This document shows, piece by piece, positions 1 through 4,892 of a DNA stretch of 5,632 nt (its first letter is position 1; each line of letters begins with the position of its first letter). Origin of the DNA: Aquifex aeolicus (lineage in GTDB: Bacteria > Aquificota > Aquificia > Aquificales > Aquificaceae); NCBI GenBank assembly GCA_015662815.1, contig DQTK01000151.1, positions 1 to 5,632 on the forward strand, written 5' to 3'. A program made the translations under genes and the position numbers. The notes under the pieces are model-generated. The model saw nothing but the letters and a program-made list of their open reading frames with translations, had not been told where the DNA came from and made no database searches.

Positions 1-99
1 AGCTCCGAATTCTACCTCACAACCACAGAACATTTTAGTTTTTGTGTCCATCTGGACGTGTATTTCTAAACCTATTACAGCTTCGTACTTTTTAGTCAT
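1..99 (-). CDS. gatB: GatB, Asp/Glu-tRNA amidotransferase subunit B, N-terminal fragment
   Basis: This is the first 33 codons of a gene read leftwards and cut by the window edge. The translation begins MTKKYEAVIGLEIHVQMDT and continues with FCGC at residues 24-27. The GLEIHVQ block (residues 10-16) followed by T-K-x-F-C is the hallmark N-terminus of GatB. In the GatCAB complex GatB binds the misacylated tRNA and ATP-activates its Glu or Asp side chain, which is then amidated to Gln-tRNAGln or Asn-tRNAAsn in the cytoplasm. An in-frame TAA lies 9 nt upstream of the ATG, so this start is fixed. No clear Shine-Dalgarno sequence precedes it; a TAAAAT hexamer ends 8 nt before the ATG. The gene lies 66 nt downstream of the exported-protein gene on the same strand, so read-through from that operon is possible but a separate promoter seems likelier. 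Confidence 0.93.
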   Translation of the reverse strand, partial: MTKKYEAVIGLEIHVQMDTKTKMFCGCEVEFGA

Positions 100-107
100 A
101 CCATTTT

Positions 108-113
108 ATTTTA
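108..113 (-). promoter_or_regulatory. candidate -10 element of gatB, leaderless spacing
   Basis: Read on the minus strand the hexamer is TAAAAT, five of six matches to TATAAT, and exactly 8 nt separate it from the gatB ATG. Transcription would begin at or a few bases before the start codon. No convincing -35 hexamer lies 16-18 nt further upstream, so the support is mainly the same spacing seen at four other gene starts in this window. Confidence 0.4.
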
Positions 114-165
114 AACTTCTATTAATAAATACAGAGGGAGTTTATTTAGAAGCTAAAGGAAGTAT

Positions 166-798
166 TTACCGTAGGTAGCATTTCAGATTATTTTTCATGG
201 CAAATCTGAGTTTTTCTTCAGCCATTATCAAAATCGGCATGAGCCTTTTCTCCAGTTCGAGTAAGATTTCCTCGTTCGGATTTTCTTCCATCAGTTCCAT
301 AGATATCAAATTAAACAAAGCCTCTGCCTTTCCGTAATCTTCGGGAGAACAGTATTTAGCGTTATTTCTCCTTAAAAACTCTATTCTCTTTTGGAGGGAA
401 AAATAATCGACCAGTTCCAAGAATTCCTCTTTTTCGTACCTCTCTTCGTAAAAACATTCGTCTATTATTCCGTCACAGTATTCCTGGAAAAATAGTCTGG
501 GTTCGAAGATGATAAGTTCTGTGATAGGTTCCCTGTTTGTATACGCACCCCTTACCGCTTTTAAAGTTGTTCTTTCCATAAAATTAAATGCTCTTTTTAC
601 ACCTTCTTTAACACCGAAATATGCGTATACCTTAACACCCTCATAATACCCCAGGGCTTTACCGTAAAGGTATGGAGTTGATTCTTTTGTATTTGCATTA
701 TTGAGTTCTTTAAAAAATTTTTCCGCTTCCAGTAAATACTGGCTAATAGATGTAGCAAAAGTAAGGGTTATTAAAAATAGGAAAATAACTTTCTTCAT
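166..798 (-). CDS. exported protein of unknown function, two-repeat helical
   Basis: I do not recognise a named family. The 210-residue product starts with a typical signal peptide: MKK, a hydrophobic stretch to about residue 15, then a likely signal peptidase I site near residues 16-20 (ATSIS). The mature part appears mostly helical and acidic/basic. Two segments resemble each other: TPYLYGKALGYYEG (41-54) and SPEDYGKAEALFNL (151-164), each ending a helix rich in Glu and Lys. This recalls the DUF4398-type pattern of periplasmic helical-hairpin proteins, but only as a loose likeness. Four cysteines (108, 115, 150, 207) could form two disulfides outside the cytoplasm. The gene starts 18 nt after the rRNA methylase stop codon and has its own Shine-Dalgarno sequence, so it is probably the third gene of the xer-rlmI operon. 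A link in function to those genes is not evident. Confidence 0.8.
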   Translation of the reverse strand: MKKVIFLFLITLTFATSISQYLLEAEKFFKELNNANTKESTPYLYGKALGYYEGVKVYAYFGVKEGVKRAFNFMERTTLKAVRGAYTNREPITELIIFEPRLFFQEYCDGIIDECFYEERYEKEEFLELVDYFSLQKRIEFLRRNNAKYCSPEDYGKAEALFNLISMELMEENPNEEILLELEKRLMPILIMAEEKLRFAMKNNLKCYLR

Positions 799-805
799 TT
801 TTTAT

Positions 806-810
806 TCCCC
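806..810 (-). promoter_or_regulatory. ribosome binding site of the exported-protein gene
   Basis: GGGGA on the minus strand ends 7 nt before the ATG at 798, within the short gap after the upstream stop codon. It supports that start and translation as an internal operon gene. Confidence 0.6.
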
Positions 811-816
811 TAAAAT

Positions 817-1959
817 TTAGTCTATCACAATAGTATCTATACACTTAAGGTATAGACTTTCGGGAAAAGTAGGAAGATAAGGATGGTCTATAGGTTGAAG
901 ATTTATTTCTTTCACGAGAACTCTACGCGATGCATCCGTCGAAGCAAGCCTAATCTGTTTAATCATTTCGCTAAAGCTTATTTGATACGTGCAAGAACAA
1001 ATAAAAAGCCTTCCTTTTTTCCTGAGTTTTTGGAAAGAGTAGTAAGCCAATTTCCATATGGCCCAGAGTATACTTTCTTTTTCTTTTTTAGTTTTCGCTA
1101 TTGCGGGAGGGTCTGCTATTATTAAGTCGTATTTTTCGTCCGTCTCCTTAATGAAATCAAAAGCATTATAATTTATAAACTCTACTTCTACTCCGTTTAA
1201 CTTAGCGTTTTCCTTTGCAATTTCCAAAGCTGCTCCGTTTATATCTACTCCTAAAACGCTAGCTCCTTTTTTAGCACAGTAAATGGAAAAGCTACCTGTA
1301 TAGCAAAACAGGTCTAAAACTCTCTGTTTTCCTTTCACAGTGCTATAGATGTATGCCCTATTATCCCTTTGGTCTAAGTAAAAACCTGTTTTCAACCCAT
1401 TTTCAACATCCACGAGGAACTTAAAATCCCTTTCTCTTATAAGAACAGGAGAAAAAAGTTTTCCGTAGAGGATACCTTTACATTCTTTGAGTCCCTCGTC
1501 TCTTCTTCCTTTAAAATCGCTTCTTTCATAGATAAACTTCGGTTGAAAAAGTTCAACCAGTACTTCAACAATTGCAGACTTCAACTCTTCCATGGGATAG
1601 CTTCTTACTTGAAGAACCAAGGAATCATCGTATTTATCGAGTATTATCCCGCTTAGCATATCACTTTCGGAAAAAACCACCCTGAAAGCATCAGCATCTA
1701 TCCCATCCCGTAAACTGATAGCTTCTTGAAATCTTTTTTTAAAGAATTCCTTATCTATTTGCTCCTCTTCATAGGAAAGGACTCTAAAAGCTATACGGGA
1801 TTGGGGCGAATACGTTCCTAAAGCTAAGAAGTTTCCTGCGTAGTCGTATAATTTTGCTATAATTCCCTGACCTTCAATTCTTTTTATCTCATCTCTGAAG
1901 ACCCATGGATAAAAGTGTTTTATTTTCTTTTCTTTTCCTTTTTTTAAAAAGATTTTCAT
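817..1959 (-). CDS. rlmI: 23S rRNA (cytosine-5-)-methyltransferase, RlmI/YccW family
   Basis: The 380-residue product has the family's full length and three-part layout. An N-terminal PUA-like RNA-binding domain (about 1-75) includes the H-x-PWVF motif at 15-21. A central domain carries ESDMLSGIILDKY (98-110). A C-terminal SAM-dependent methylase domain contains KTGFYLDQRDNR (190-201), motif I DLFCYTGSFS (216-225), an acidic motif II residue (D239), DPPA (283-286) and CSC at 321-323. By alignment with the usual SCS motif, C323 is the likely catalytic cysteine. The ending DHP-LP-FPES-YLK (358-372) is also characteristic. E. coli RlmI makes m5C1962 of 23S rRNA; a paralogue in Thermus acts on C1942, so the exact cytosine cannot be read from sequence. 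The start overlaps the recombinase stop codon as ATGA, indicating coupled translation. Confidence 0.88.
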   Translation of the reverse strand: MKIFLKKGKEKKIKHFYPWVFRDEIKRIEGQGIIAKLYDYAGNFLALGTYSPQSRIAFRVLSYEEEQIDKEFFKKRFQEAISLRDGIDADAFRVVFSESDMLSGIILDKYDDSLVLQVRSYPMEELKSAIVEVLVELFQPKFIYERSDFKGRRDEGLKECKGILYGKLFSPVLIRERDFKFLVDVENGLKTGFYLDQRDNRAYIYSTVKGKQRVLDLFCYTGSFSIYCAKKGASVLGVDINGAALEIAKENAKLNGVEVEFINYNAFDFIKETDEKYDLIIADPPAIAKTKKEKESILWAIWKLAYYSFQKLRKKGRLFICSCTYQISFSEMIKQIRLASTDASRRVLVKEINLQPIDHPYLPTFPESLYLKCIDTIVID

Positions 1960-2825
1960 GAAAATAGGTATCTCCTTAAAAGTTCTTTAGCTCCCTTCTG
2001 ACGAAATTTGCAATAGGTTCCCATGGTAGTTTTTACACTGGAGTGTCCCGCAAATTCTTTAACAACCTCTATCGGAAATCCAGAATTTATAAGGTTTGTA
2101 ATATAGGTATGTCTGAAACTATGAATACTGAAGTTTATATTGAGTCGTTTGGATAATCTATCGGTGTATACCTGCAGAACACCTCTTTTTACTCTAAAGT
2201 TCTCCTCAAAGTTCTCGATCCACCTAATGATTTTTTTCGTGATTCTCAAAGTTTCTTCTTTGTCCGGAGATAGGATTGGAACAAGTCTACCCTTATTCCT
2301 TTTTGTCATCTCAGGTGTAAGGAATATCCATAAAATTCCACTTTTATCCAGATAAAAGTTTTCTCTATTTAGTTTTTCGAATTCTCCCAATCTTATACCG
2401 CTGTATAGAAAAAGTGAATAGATCTTCTCGTACTTTTTCCCCTTAACCTTTTGAAAAATGACATCTATTTCTTCCTTTGTAAGAGCCCTCGGGTACCTCA
2501 GCGGCTTTTTAGCATTTAACTCTTCCCTTGCTTCTTCAATAGCAGATTCTAAACTTTCATAAAGGCTTTTATTCAAATATTCTCTCCTGAGCAGGAATTT
2601 TAGAAAATACCTCAGAGCTGAAAGGGTGGTAAGTAAGGAATTTGGGTTTAAATCACTCTCATTTATATACCTGTAAACCAAAGACGGTTTTATATTTTCT
2701 ACTATCCCGTTTTCGTCTATGTTGTGAAATTCAAAAAATTCTTTTACAAGCATAAGGTAGGTTTCCTTTGTCCTTTTACTTTTTGTTTTGGCAAGGTGTT
2801 CCTCCCATGCCCTTATTAATCCCAT
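1956..2825 (-). CDS. Xer-type tyrosine recombinase
   Basis: The 289-residue product is close to the usual 295-300 residues of XerC/XerD. An N-terminal helical core-binding domain (about 1-100) is followed by the catalytic domain (about 112-289). All expected active-site residues are visible: R145 in SGIRLGE, a hairpin lysine K175 in TKRNKGRLVPI, H235 and R238 in IHSFRHT, H261 in AGHSS, and the nucleophile Y271 in GTYCKF. The protein should cut and rejoin DNA through a 3'-phosphotyrosine link. A housekeeping role in resolving chromosome dimers at dif is plausible because the neighbours are core genes. However, one extra residue sits between H261 and Y271 compared with E. coli XerD, as in many integrases, so XerD identity is not certain. 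No other phage or integron gene is present. It leads an operon with the rRNA methylase. No Shine-Dalgarno sequence lies at normal distance from the ATG. Confidence 0.88.
   Translation of the reverse strand: MGLIRAWEEHLAKTKSKRTKETYLMLVKEFFEFHNIDENGIVENIKPSLVYRYINESDLNPNSLLTTLSALRYFLKFLLRREYLNKSLYESLESAIEEAREELNAKKPLRYPRALTKEEIDVIFQKVKGKKYEKIYSLFLYSGIRLGEFEKLNRENFYLDKSGILWIFLTPEMTKRNKGRLVPILSPDKEETLRITKKIIRWIENFEENFRVKRGVLQVYTDRLSKRLNINFSIHSFRHTYITNLINSGFPIEVVKEFAGHSSVKTTMGTYCKFRQKGAKELLRRYLFS
1972..1977 (-). promoter_or_regulatory. ribosome binding site of the rRNA methylase gene
   Basis: AAGGAG on the minus strand lies inside the last codons of the recombinase gene, 12 nt before the methylase ATG at 1959. 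The spacing is somewhat long, but together with the ATGA stop/start overlap it fits translational coupling. Confidence 0.55.
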
Positions 2826-2833
2826 TAAGCAAT

Positions 2834-2839
2834 ATTTTA
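2834..2839 (-). promoter_or_regulatory. candidate -10 element of the recombinase operon
   Basis: On the minus strand the sequence TATAAAAT occurs here; its last six bases, TAAAAT, end exactly 8 nt before the recombinase ATG at 2825. The nearest GGGGA is 16 nt from the ATG, too far to serve as a Shine-Dalgarno sequence. A leaderless or almost leaderless transcript is therefore the simplest reading. No good -35 hexamer is visible. Confidence 0.45.
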
Positions 2840-2862
2840 TATCCCCGTTAATTTCAGGGATA
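2840..2862. repeat. inverted repeat TATCCC / GGGATA between divergent genes
   Basis: TATCCC at 2840-2845 is the inverse of GGGATA at 2857-2862, with an 11-nt spacer. The arms abut or overlap the candidate -10 elements of both divergent genes, so the arrangement may be a shared operator or just two promoters with the same GGGATA upstream edge. Confidence 0.4.
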
Positions 2863-2872
2863 ATATTTCCCT
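2856..2872. repeat. 17-bp imperfect palindrome at the trm1 start
   Basis: AGGGATAATATTTCCCT has complementary 5-bp ends (AGGGA/TCCCT) and ends directly before the trm1 ATG. It contains the candidate trm1 -10 element GATAAT and covers the -35 position of the opposing recombinase promoter. It could be a binding site for a dimeric repressor. If a longer transcript exists, it could instead be a hairpin that hides the only SD-like AGGGA. Confidence 0.4.
2859..2864 (+). promoter_or_regulatory. candidate -10 element of trm1, leaderless spacing
   Basis: GATAAT (five of six matches to TATAAT) ends exactly 8 nt before the trm1 ATG at 2873. The only purine-rich SD-like stretch, AGGGA, overlaps it and lies 12 nt from the ATG. 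The -35 position 17 nt upstream has no recognisable TTGACA-like hexamer. Confidence 0.42.
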
Positions 2873-4066
2873 ATGGAATTTGTCCAAGAAGGAAAGGCGA
2901 AAATACTGGTTCCCGAGGTACCTAAAACTGTAAGTTCTGATATGCCCGTATTCTATAATCCGAAAATGAGAGTAAACAGAGATTTAGCCGTTCTCGGACT
3001 GGAGTATCTTTGTAAAAAACTGGAAAGACCCCTGAGGATTGCAGACCCACTGTCAGCCAGCGGTATAAGGGCTATAAGATTCTTATTGGAAACTTCCTGT
3101 GTTGAAAAAGTCTTTGCAAATGATATAAGTTCCAAAGCGGTGCAGTTAATGGAAGAAAATTTCAGGTTAAATGATATTCCGAAAGAAAGATACGAAATCC
3201 ACAGAATGGAAGCAAACTTTTTCCTTAGAAAAGAGTGGGGATTTGGCTTTGATTACGTTGACCTTGATCCCTTTGGCACTCCCGTTCCCTTTATTGAAAG
3301 TGTAGCCCTCTCTATGAAACGTGGGGGAATTTTGAGTCTTACGGCAACTGATACAGCACCCTTATCGGGCACGTACCCCAAAACCTGTATACGTAGGTAT
3401 ATGGCAAGGCCTATCAGAAATGAATTTAAACATGAAGTAGGTATAAGAATCCTTATAAAGAAGGTAATAGAACTCGCTGCCCAGTACGATATAGCTATGA
3501 TACCCATCTTTGCCTATTCGCACCTTCACTACTTTAAACTTTTCTTCGTAAAAGAAAGAGGAGTTGAAAGGGTAGATAAGTTAATAGAACAATTCGGGTA
3601 TATTCAGTACTGTTTTAATTGCATGAATAGGGAAACGGTAAAGGATTTATACCAGCTTAGGGAAAAATGTCCCTATTGCGGTTCCAAATACCACATAGGT
3701 GGTCCTCTGTGGATAGGAAAACTGTGGGATGAAGAATTTACAAATTTTCTATACGAAGAAGCATTGAAGAGAGAAGAAATATATAAAGAAACCAAAAGGA
3801 TTCTTAAGCTCATAAAGGAGGAATCCCGGTTGCAAACCCTAGGTTTTTACGTTCTTTCAAAGCTTGCGGAAAAGGTAAAACTACCAACACAACCACCTAT
3901 AAGAATAGCCGTAAAATTCTTCAATGGAACCAGAACCCATTTTGTCGGAGACGGCTTCAGAACAAATCTTTCTTTTGAGGAAGTAATGAATAAAATGGAA
4001 GAATTAAGAGTAAAACAAATAGGATTTCTTAAAAGAAAACAAGAAAATAAAACTGAAGATTTATAG
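2873..4066 (+). CDS. trm1: tRNA (guanine26-N2)-dimethyltransferase Trm1
   Basis: The 397-residue product is a full-length Trm1. It uses two SAM molecules to convert G26 of tRNA to m2,2G, at the junction of the D-arm and anticodon stem; the A. aeolicus enzyme is known also to methylate G27. Visible features in order are F-Y-N-P (27-30) and NRDLAVL (35-41), SAM motif I ADPLSASGIR (57-66), ND (83-84), and the catalytic motif DLDPFG (130-135). A four-cysteine zinc knuckle follows, made of CFNC (247-250) and CPYC (266-269). The C-terminal domain ends with FVGDGFRTNL (357-366), typical of the family. The start MEFVQEGKAK fits the short N-terminus of the Aquifex protein as I remember it. It diverges from the recombinase gene across 47 bp and stands alone on its strand. 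A lysine-rich tail (about 381-397) looks unconserved. Confidence 0.95.
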   Translation: MEFVQEGKAKILVPEVPKTVSSDMPVFYNPKMRVNRDLAVLGLEYLCKKLERPLRIADPLSASGIRAIRFLLETSCVEKVFANDISSKAVQLMEENFRLNDIPKERYEIHRMEANFFLRKEWGFGFDYVDLDPFGTPVPFIESVALSMKRGGILSLTATDTAPLSGTYPKTCIRRYMARPIRNEFKHEVGIRILIKKVIELAAQYDIAMIPIFAYSHLHYFKLFFVKERGVERVDKLIEQFGYIQYCFNCMNRETVKDLYQLREKCPYCGSKYHIGGPLWIGKLWDEEFTNFLYEEALKREEIYKETKRILKLIKEESRLQTLGFYVLSKLAEKVKLPTQPPIRIAVKFFNGTRTHFVGDGFRTNLSFEEVMNKMEELRVKQIGFLKRKQENKTEDL

Positions 4067-4088
4067 TTATTACACCTGAAGGGAACAT
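4029..4088 (-). CDS. possible 19-residue peptide after the strong ribosome site
   Basis: The frame begins at the ATG 9 nt after GGAGG and encodes a 19-residue peptide starting MFPSGVITIN and ending LQFYFLVFF, then TAA. The hydrophobic C-terminal half could insert in a membrane. Against it being a real gene, the last two thirds run antisense to the Lys-rich 3' end of trm1, and AAA/AAG codons read backwards give Phe and Leu, so the hydrophobicity may be an accident. I do not know any family like it. It lies about 142 nt downstream of the lipoprotein gene on the same strand and could be on its transcript. Confidence 0.2.
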   Translation of the reverse strand: MFPSGVITINLQFYFLVFF

Positions 4089-4094
4089 ATAAAC

Positions 4095-4105
4095 TCACCT
4101 CCTTT
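4095..4105 (-). promoter_or_regulatory. near-ideal Shine-Dalgarno sequence without an obvious gene
   Basis: On the minus strand AAAGGAGGTGA is complementary to essentially the whole conserved anti-Shine-Dalgarno tail of 16S rRNA (TCACCTCCTT). It is far stronger than any other ribosome site in the window. An ATG follows with 9 nt between GGAGG and the ATG (4088-4086). The plus-strand RNA would instead carry a copy of the anti-Shine-Dalgarno tail downstream of trm1. Confidence 0.5.
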
Positions 4106-4124
4106 TTACATCTTCTCTCTTCAT
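4095..4124 (-). CDS. possible 9-residue upstream peptide whose stop overlaps the ribosome site
   Basis: ATG at 4124-4122 opens a frame encoding MKREDVKRR, and its TGA stop codon is the end of the AAAGGAGGTGA sequence. Ribosomes finishing this peptide would sit over the next ribosome site, as in translational coupling or a leader peptide. It is very short, has no clear Shine-Dalgarno sequence of its own, and is listed only because of this geometry. Confidence 0.1.
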   Translation of the reverse strand: MKREDVKRR

Positions 4125-4230
4125 AGAGCTTTTATTGTTGCGTTTCTGTCTTTTAAAACTACACTCCCATACCTTTTGGTTTTTAATGCTTAATATAATT
4201 ATTGAGAAATTCAGGTTTTATAAAAGAAAC

Positions 4231-4854
4231 TTACAACAAATCGTAGAAATTTCTTATAAATTTTAACTGGGCTTTTTCCAGAGACTTGAGCTTCATATAA
4301 TCCGAATTAGGAAGTTTTTCAGGAACATACTCCTTTTCATCGCAGTATCTTTTGTAGAAAAATCCATTGTAAGTTCTGGCGAAAATAACTTCCTCCGTTT
4401 TTGTAATAATTACGTTAAAGAGAATATTACTGTTAGCACTTCTTTCGATACAGAAATATGTCAAACCTATATCCTCCTCTTTTGTTTTATACTTTTTCTC
4501 CGTGTAGGAAATATCCTTTACTTCCATTGTAACTACTAAGTCAGAATCTTTGTTTTCTTTGGCTATTTCTACCGGGTCATAGTAATTTTCAACGTTCTTA
4601 TCTTTCAAAATGAGTTTAACTTCTTTTTTGAAAAGTGTTAGTTTTGCTTTTACATCGATAGGTGGGTTCCTCAATTTATCTTCAAAAATTTCCAAGGAAA
4701 CTCTTTGGAGAGATGTATCAAATTTATTATTTTTTATGAGTATAACTTTTACTGTAAACTCTCTTCTATCTTTACCTAAGATATCGCTCACAGTAGGTTT
4801 CTGAGAACACGCAGTCAGAAAAATTATGAAAAATGTCAAAATTTTGAGTAGCAT
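4231..4854 (-). CDS. predicted lipoprotein of unknown function
   Basis: From the start chosen here the product is 207 residues. It opens MLLKILTFFIIFLTACSQK, with one lysine, a hydrophobic core and a lipobox LTAC at 13-16; C16 would be lipidated and become the mature N-terminus. An ATG two codons upstream (4860) is also possible, but it would place an Asp at position 2, unusual in a signal peptide. It would also leave only 1 nt between the TAAAAT hexamer and the start. The mature part alternates predicted strands and helices: SDLVVTMEVKDISYT (104-118), then NILFNVIITKTEEVIFARTYNG (from 143), then a C-terminal helix. This pattern resembles CsgG/TolB-N-like lipoproteins in which a strand pair joined by a turn reads 'v..d..tgeiv', but it is only a loose likeness. 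Other cysteines are at 135 and 171. The gene diverges from hemA. Confidence 0.78.
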   Translation of the reverse strand: MLLKILTFFIIFLTACSQKPTVSDILGKDRREFTVKVILIKNNKFDTSLQRVSLEIFEDKLRNPPIDVKAKLTLFKKEVKLILKDKNVENYYDPVEIAKENKDSDLVVTMEVKDISYTEKKYKTKEEDIGLTYFCIERSANSNILFNVIITKTEEVIFARTYNGFFYKRYCDEKEYVPEKLPNSDYMKLKSLEKAQLKFIRNFYDLL

Positions 4855-4861
4855 ATCCATT

Positions 4862-4867
4862 ATTTTA
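4862..4867 (-). promoter_or_regulatory. candidate -10 element of the lipoprotein gene
   Basis: TAAAAT on the minus strand ends 7 nt before the ATG at 4854 and only 1 nt before the alternative ATG at 4860. If it is the promoter, translation must start at 4854 on a leaderless transcript. No Shine-Dalgarno sequence is visible for either ATG. Confidence 0.38.
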
Positions 4868-4878
4868 CTATTCGGAAA

Positions 4879-4884
4879 TATAAT
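4879..4884 (+). promoter_or_regulatory. consensus -10 element of hemA, leaderless spacing
   Basis: This is a perfect TATAAT ending exactly 8 nt before the hemA ATG at 4893. A GGA at 4874-4876 is 16 nt from the ATG, too distant for a ribosome site. An alternative promoter, TTGAGT (4844-4849) with a 16-nt spacer and TACTAT (4866-4871), would give a leader of roughly 15 nt but still no ribosome site at useful distance. Confidence 0.5.
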
Positions 4885-4892
4885 TTAACTTG

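Larger units (their letters stand above)
4067..4230. other. 164-bp convergent intergenic region
   Basis: This gap lies between the trm1 stop codon and the lipoprotein stop codon. It is AT-rich and contains no tRNA-like or other structured RNA I can support. A weak 4-bp hairpin (CTCT at 4117-4120, AGAG at 4125-4128) is followed by CTTTTATT and could help end trm1 transcription, but it is too short to call a terminator in a thermophile. The notable content is on the minus strand: a near-ideal Shine-Dalgarno sequence at about 4095-4105 with very short reading frames. Confidence 0.6.

Noticed and set aside
883..1125. 80-residue plus-strand reading frame
   Set aside because: It is antisense to the rRNA methylase, whose motifs are clear, and its Phe-rich, low-complexity product has no recognisable motif or ribosome site.
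2140..2355. 71-residue plus-strand reading frame
   Set aside because: It lies antisense to the catalytic domain of the recombinase and shows no independent start signal.
2953..3507. Two minus-strand reading frames (2953-3135 and 3253-3507)
   Set aside because: Both are antisense to conserved Trm1 motifs, and their sequence is explained as the complement of that gene.
3847..4098. 83-residue minus-strand frame beginning with GTG at 4098
   Set aside because: GGAGG runs directly into this GTG, leaving no spacing for initiation, and almost all of the frame is antisense to trm1. The ATG at 4088 suits the ribosome site better.
4117..4137. Possible intrinsic terminator of trm1 (CTCT-TCAT-AGAG then CTTTTATT)
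   Set aside because: A 4-bp stem is too weak, especially at high growth temperature, and the T-run is interrupted.
4190..4230. AT-rich palindromes such as TTTTATAAAA that might be a dif or attachment site
   Set aside because: No two 11-bp arms with a 6-8 bp centre like a dif site are visible, and short AT palindromes are expected by chance in such DNA.
4186..4266. 26-residue plus-strand frame starting MLNIIIEKF
   Set aside because: No ribosome site or leaderless-type -10 box is found at the spacing seen elsewhere, and half of it is antisense to the end of the lipoprotein gene.
4610..4804. 64-residue plus-strand frame
   Set aside because: It is wholly antisense to the lipoprotein gene and has no start signal.
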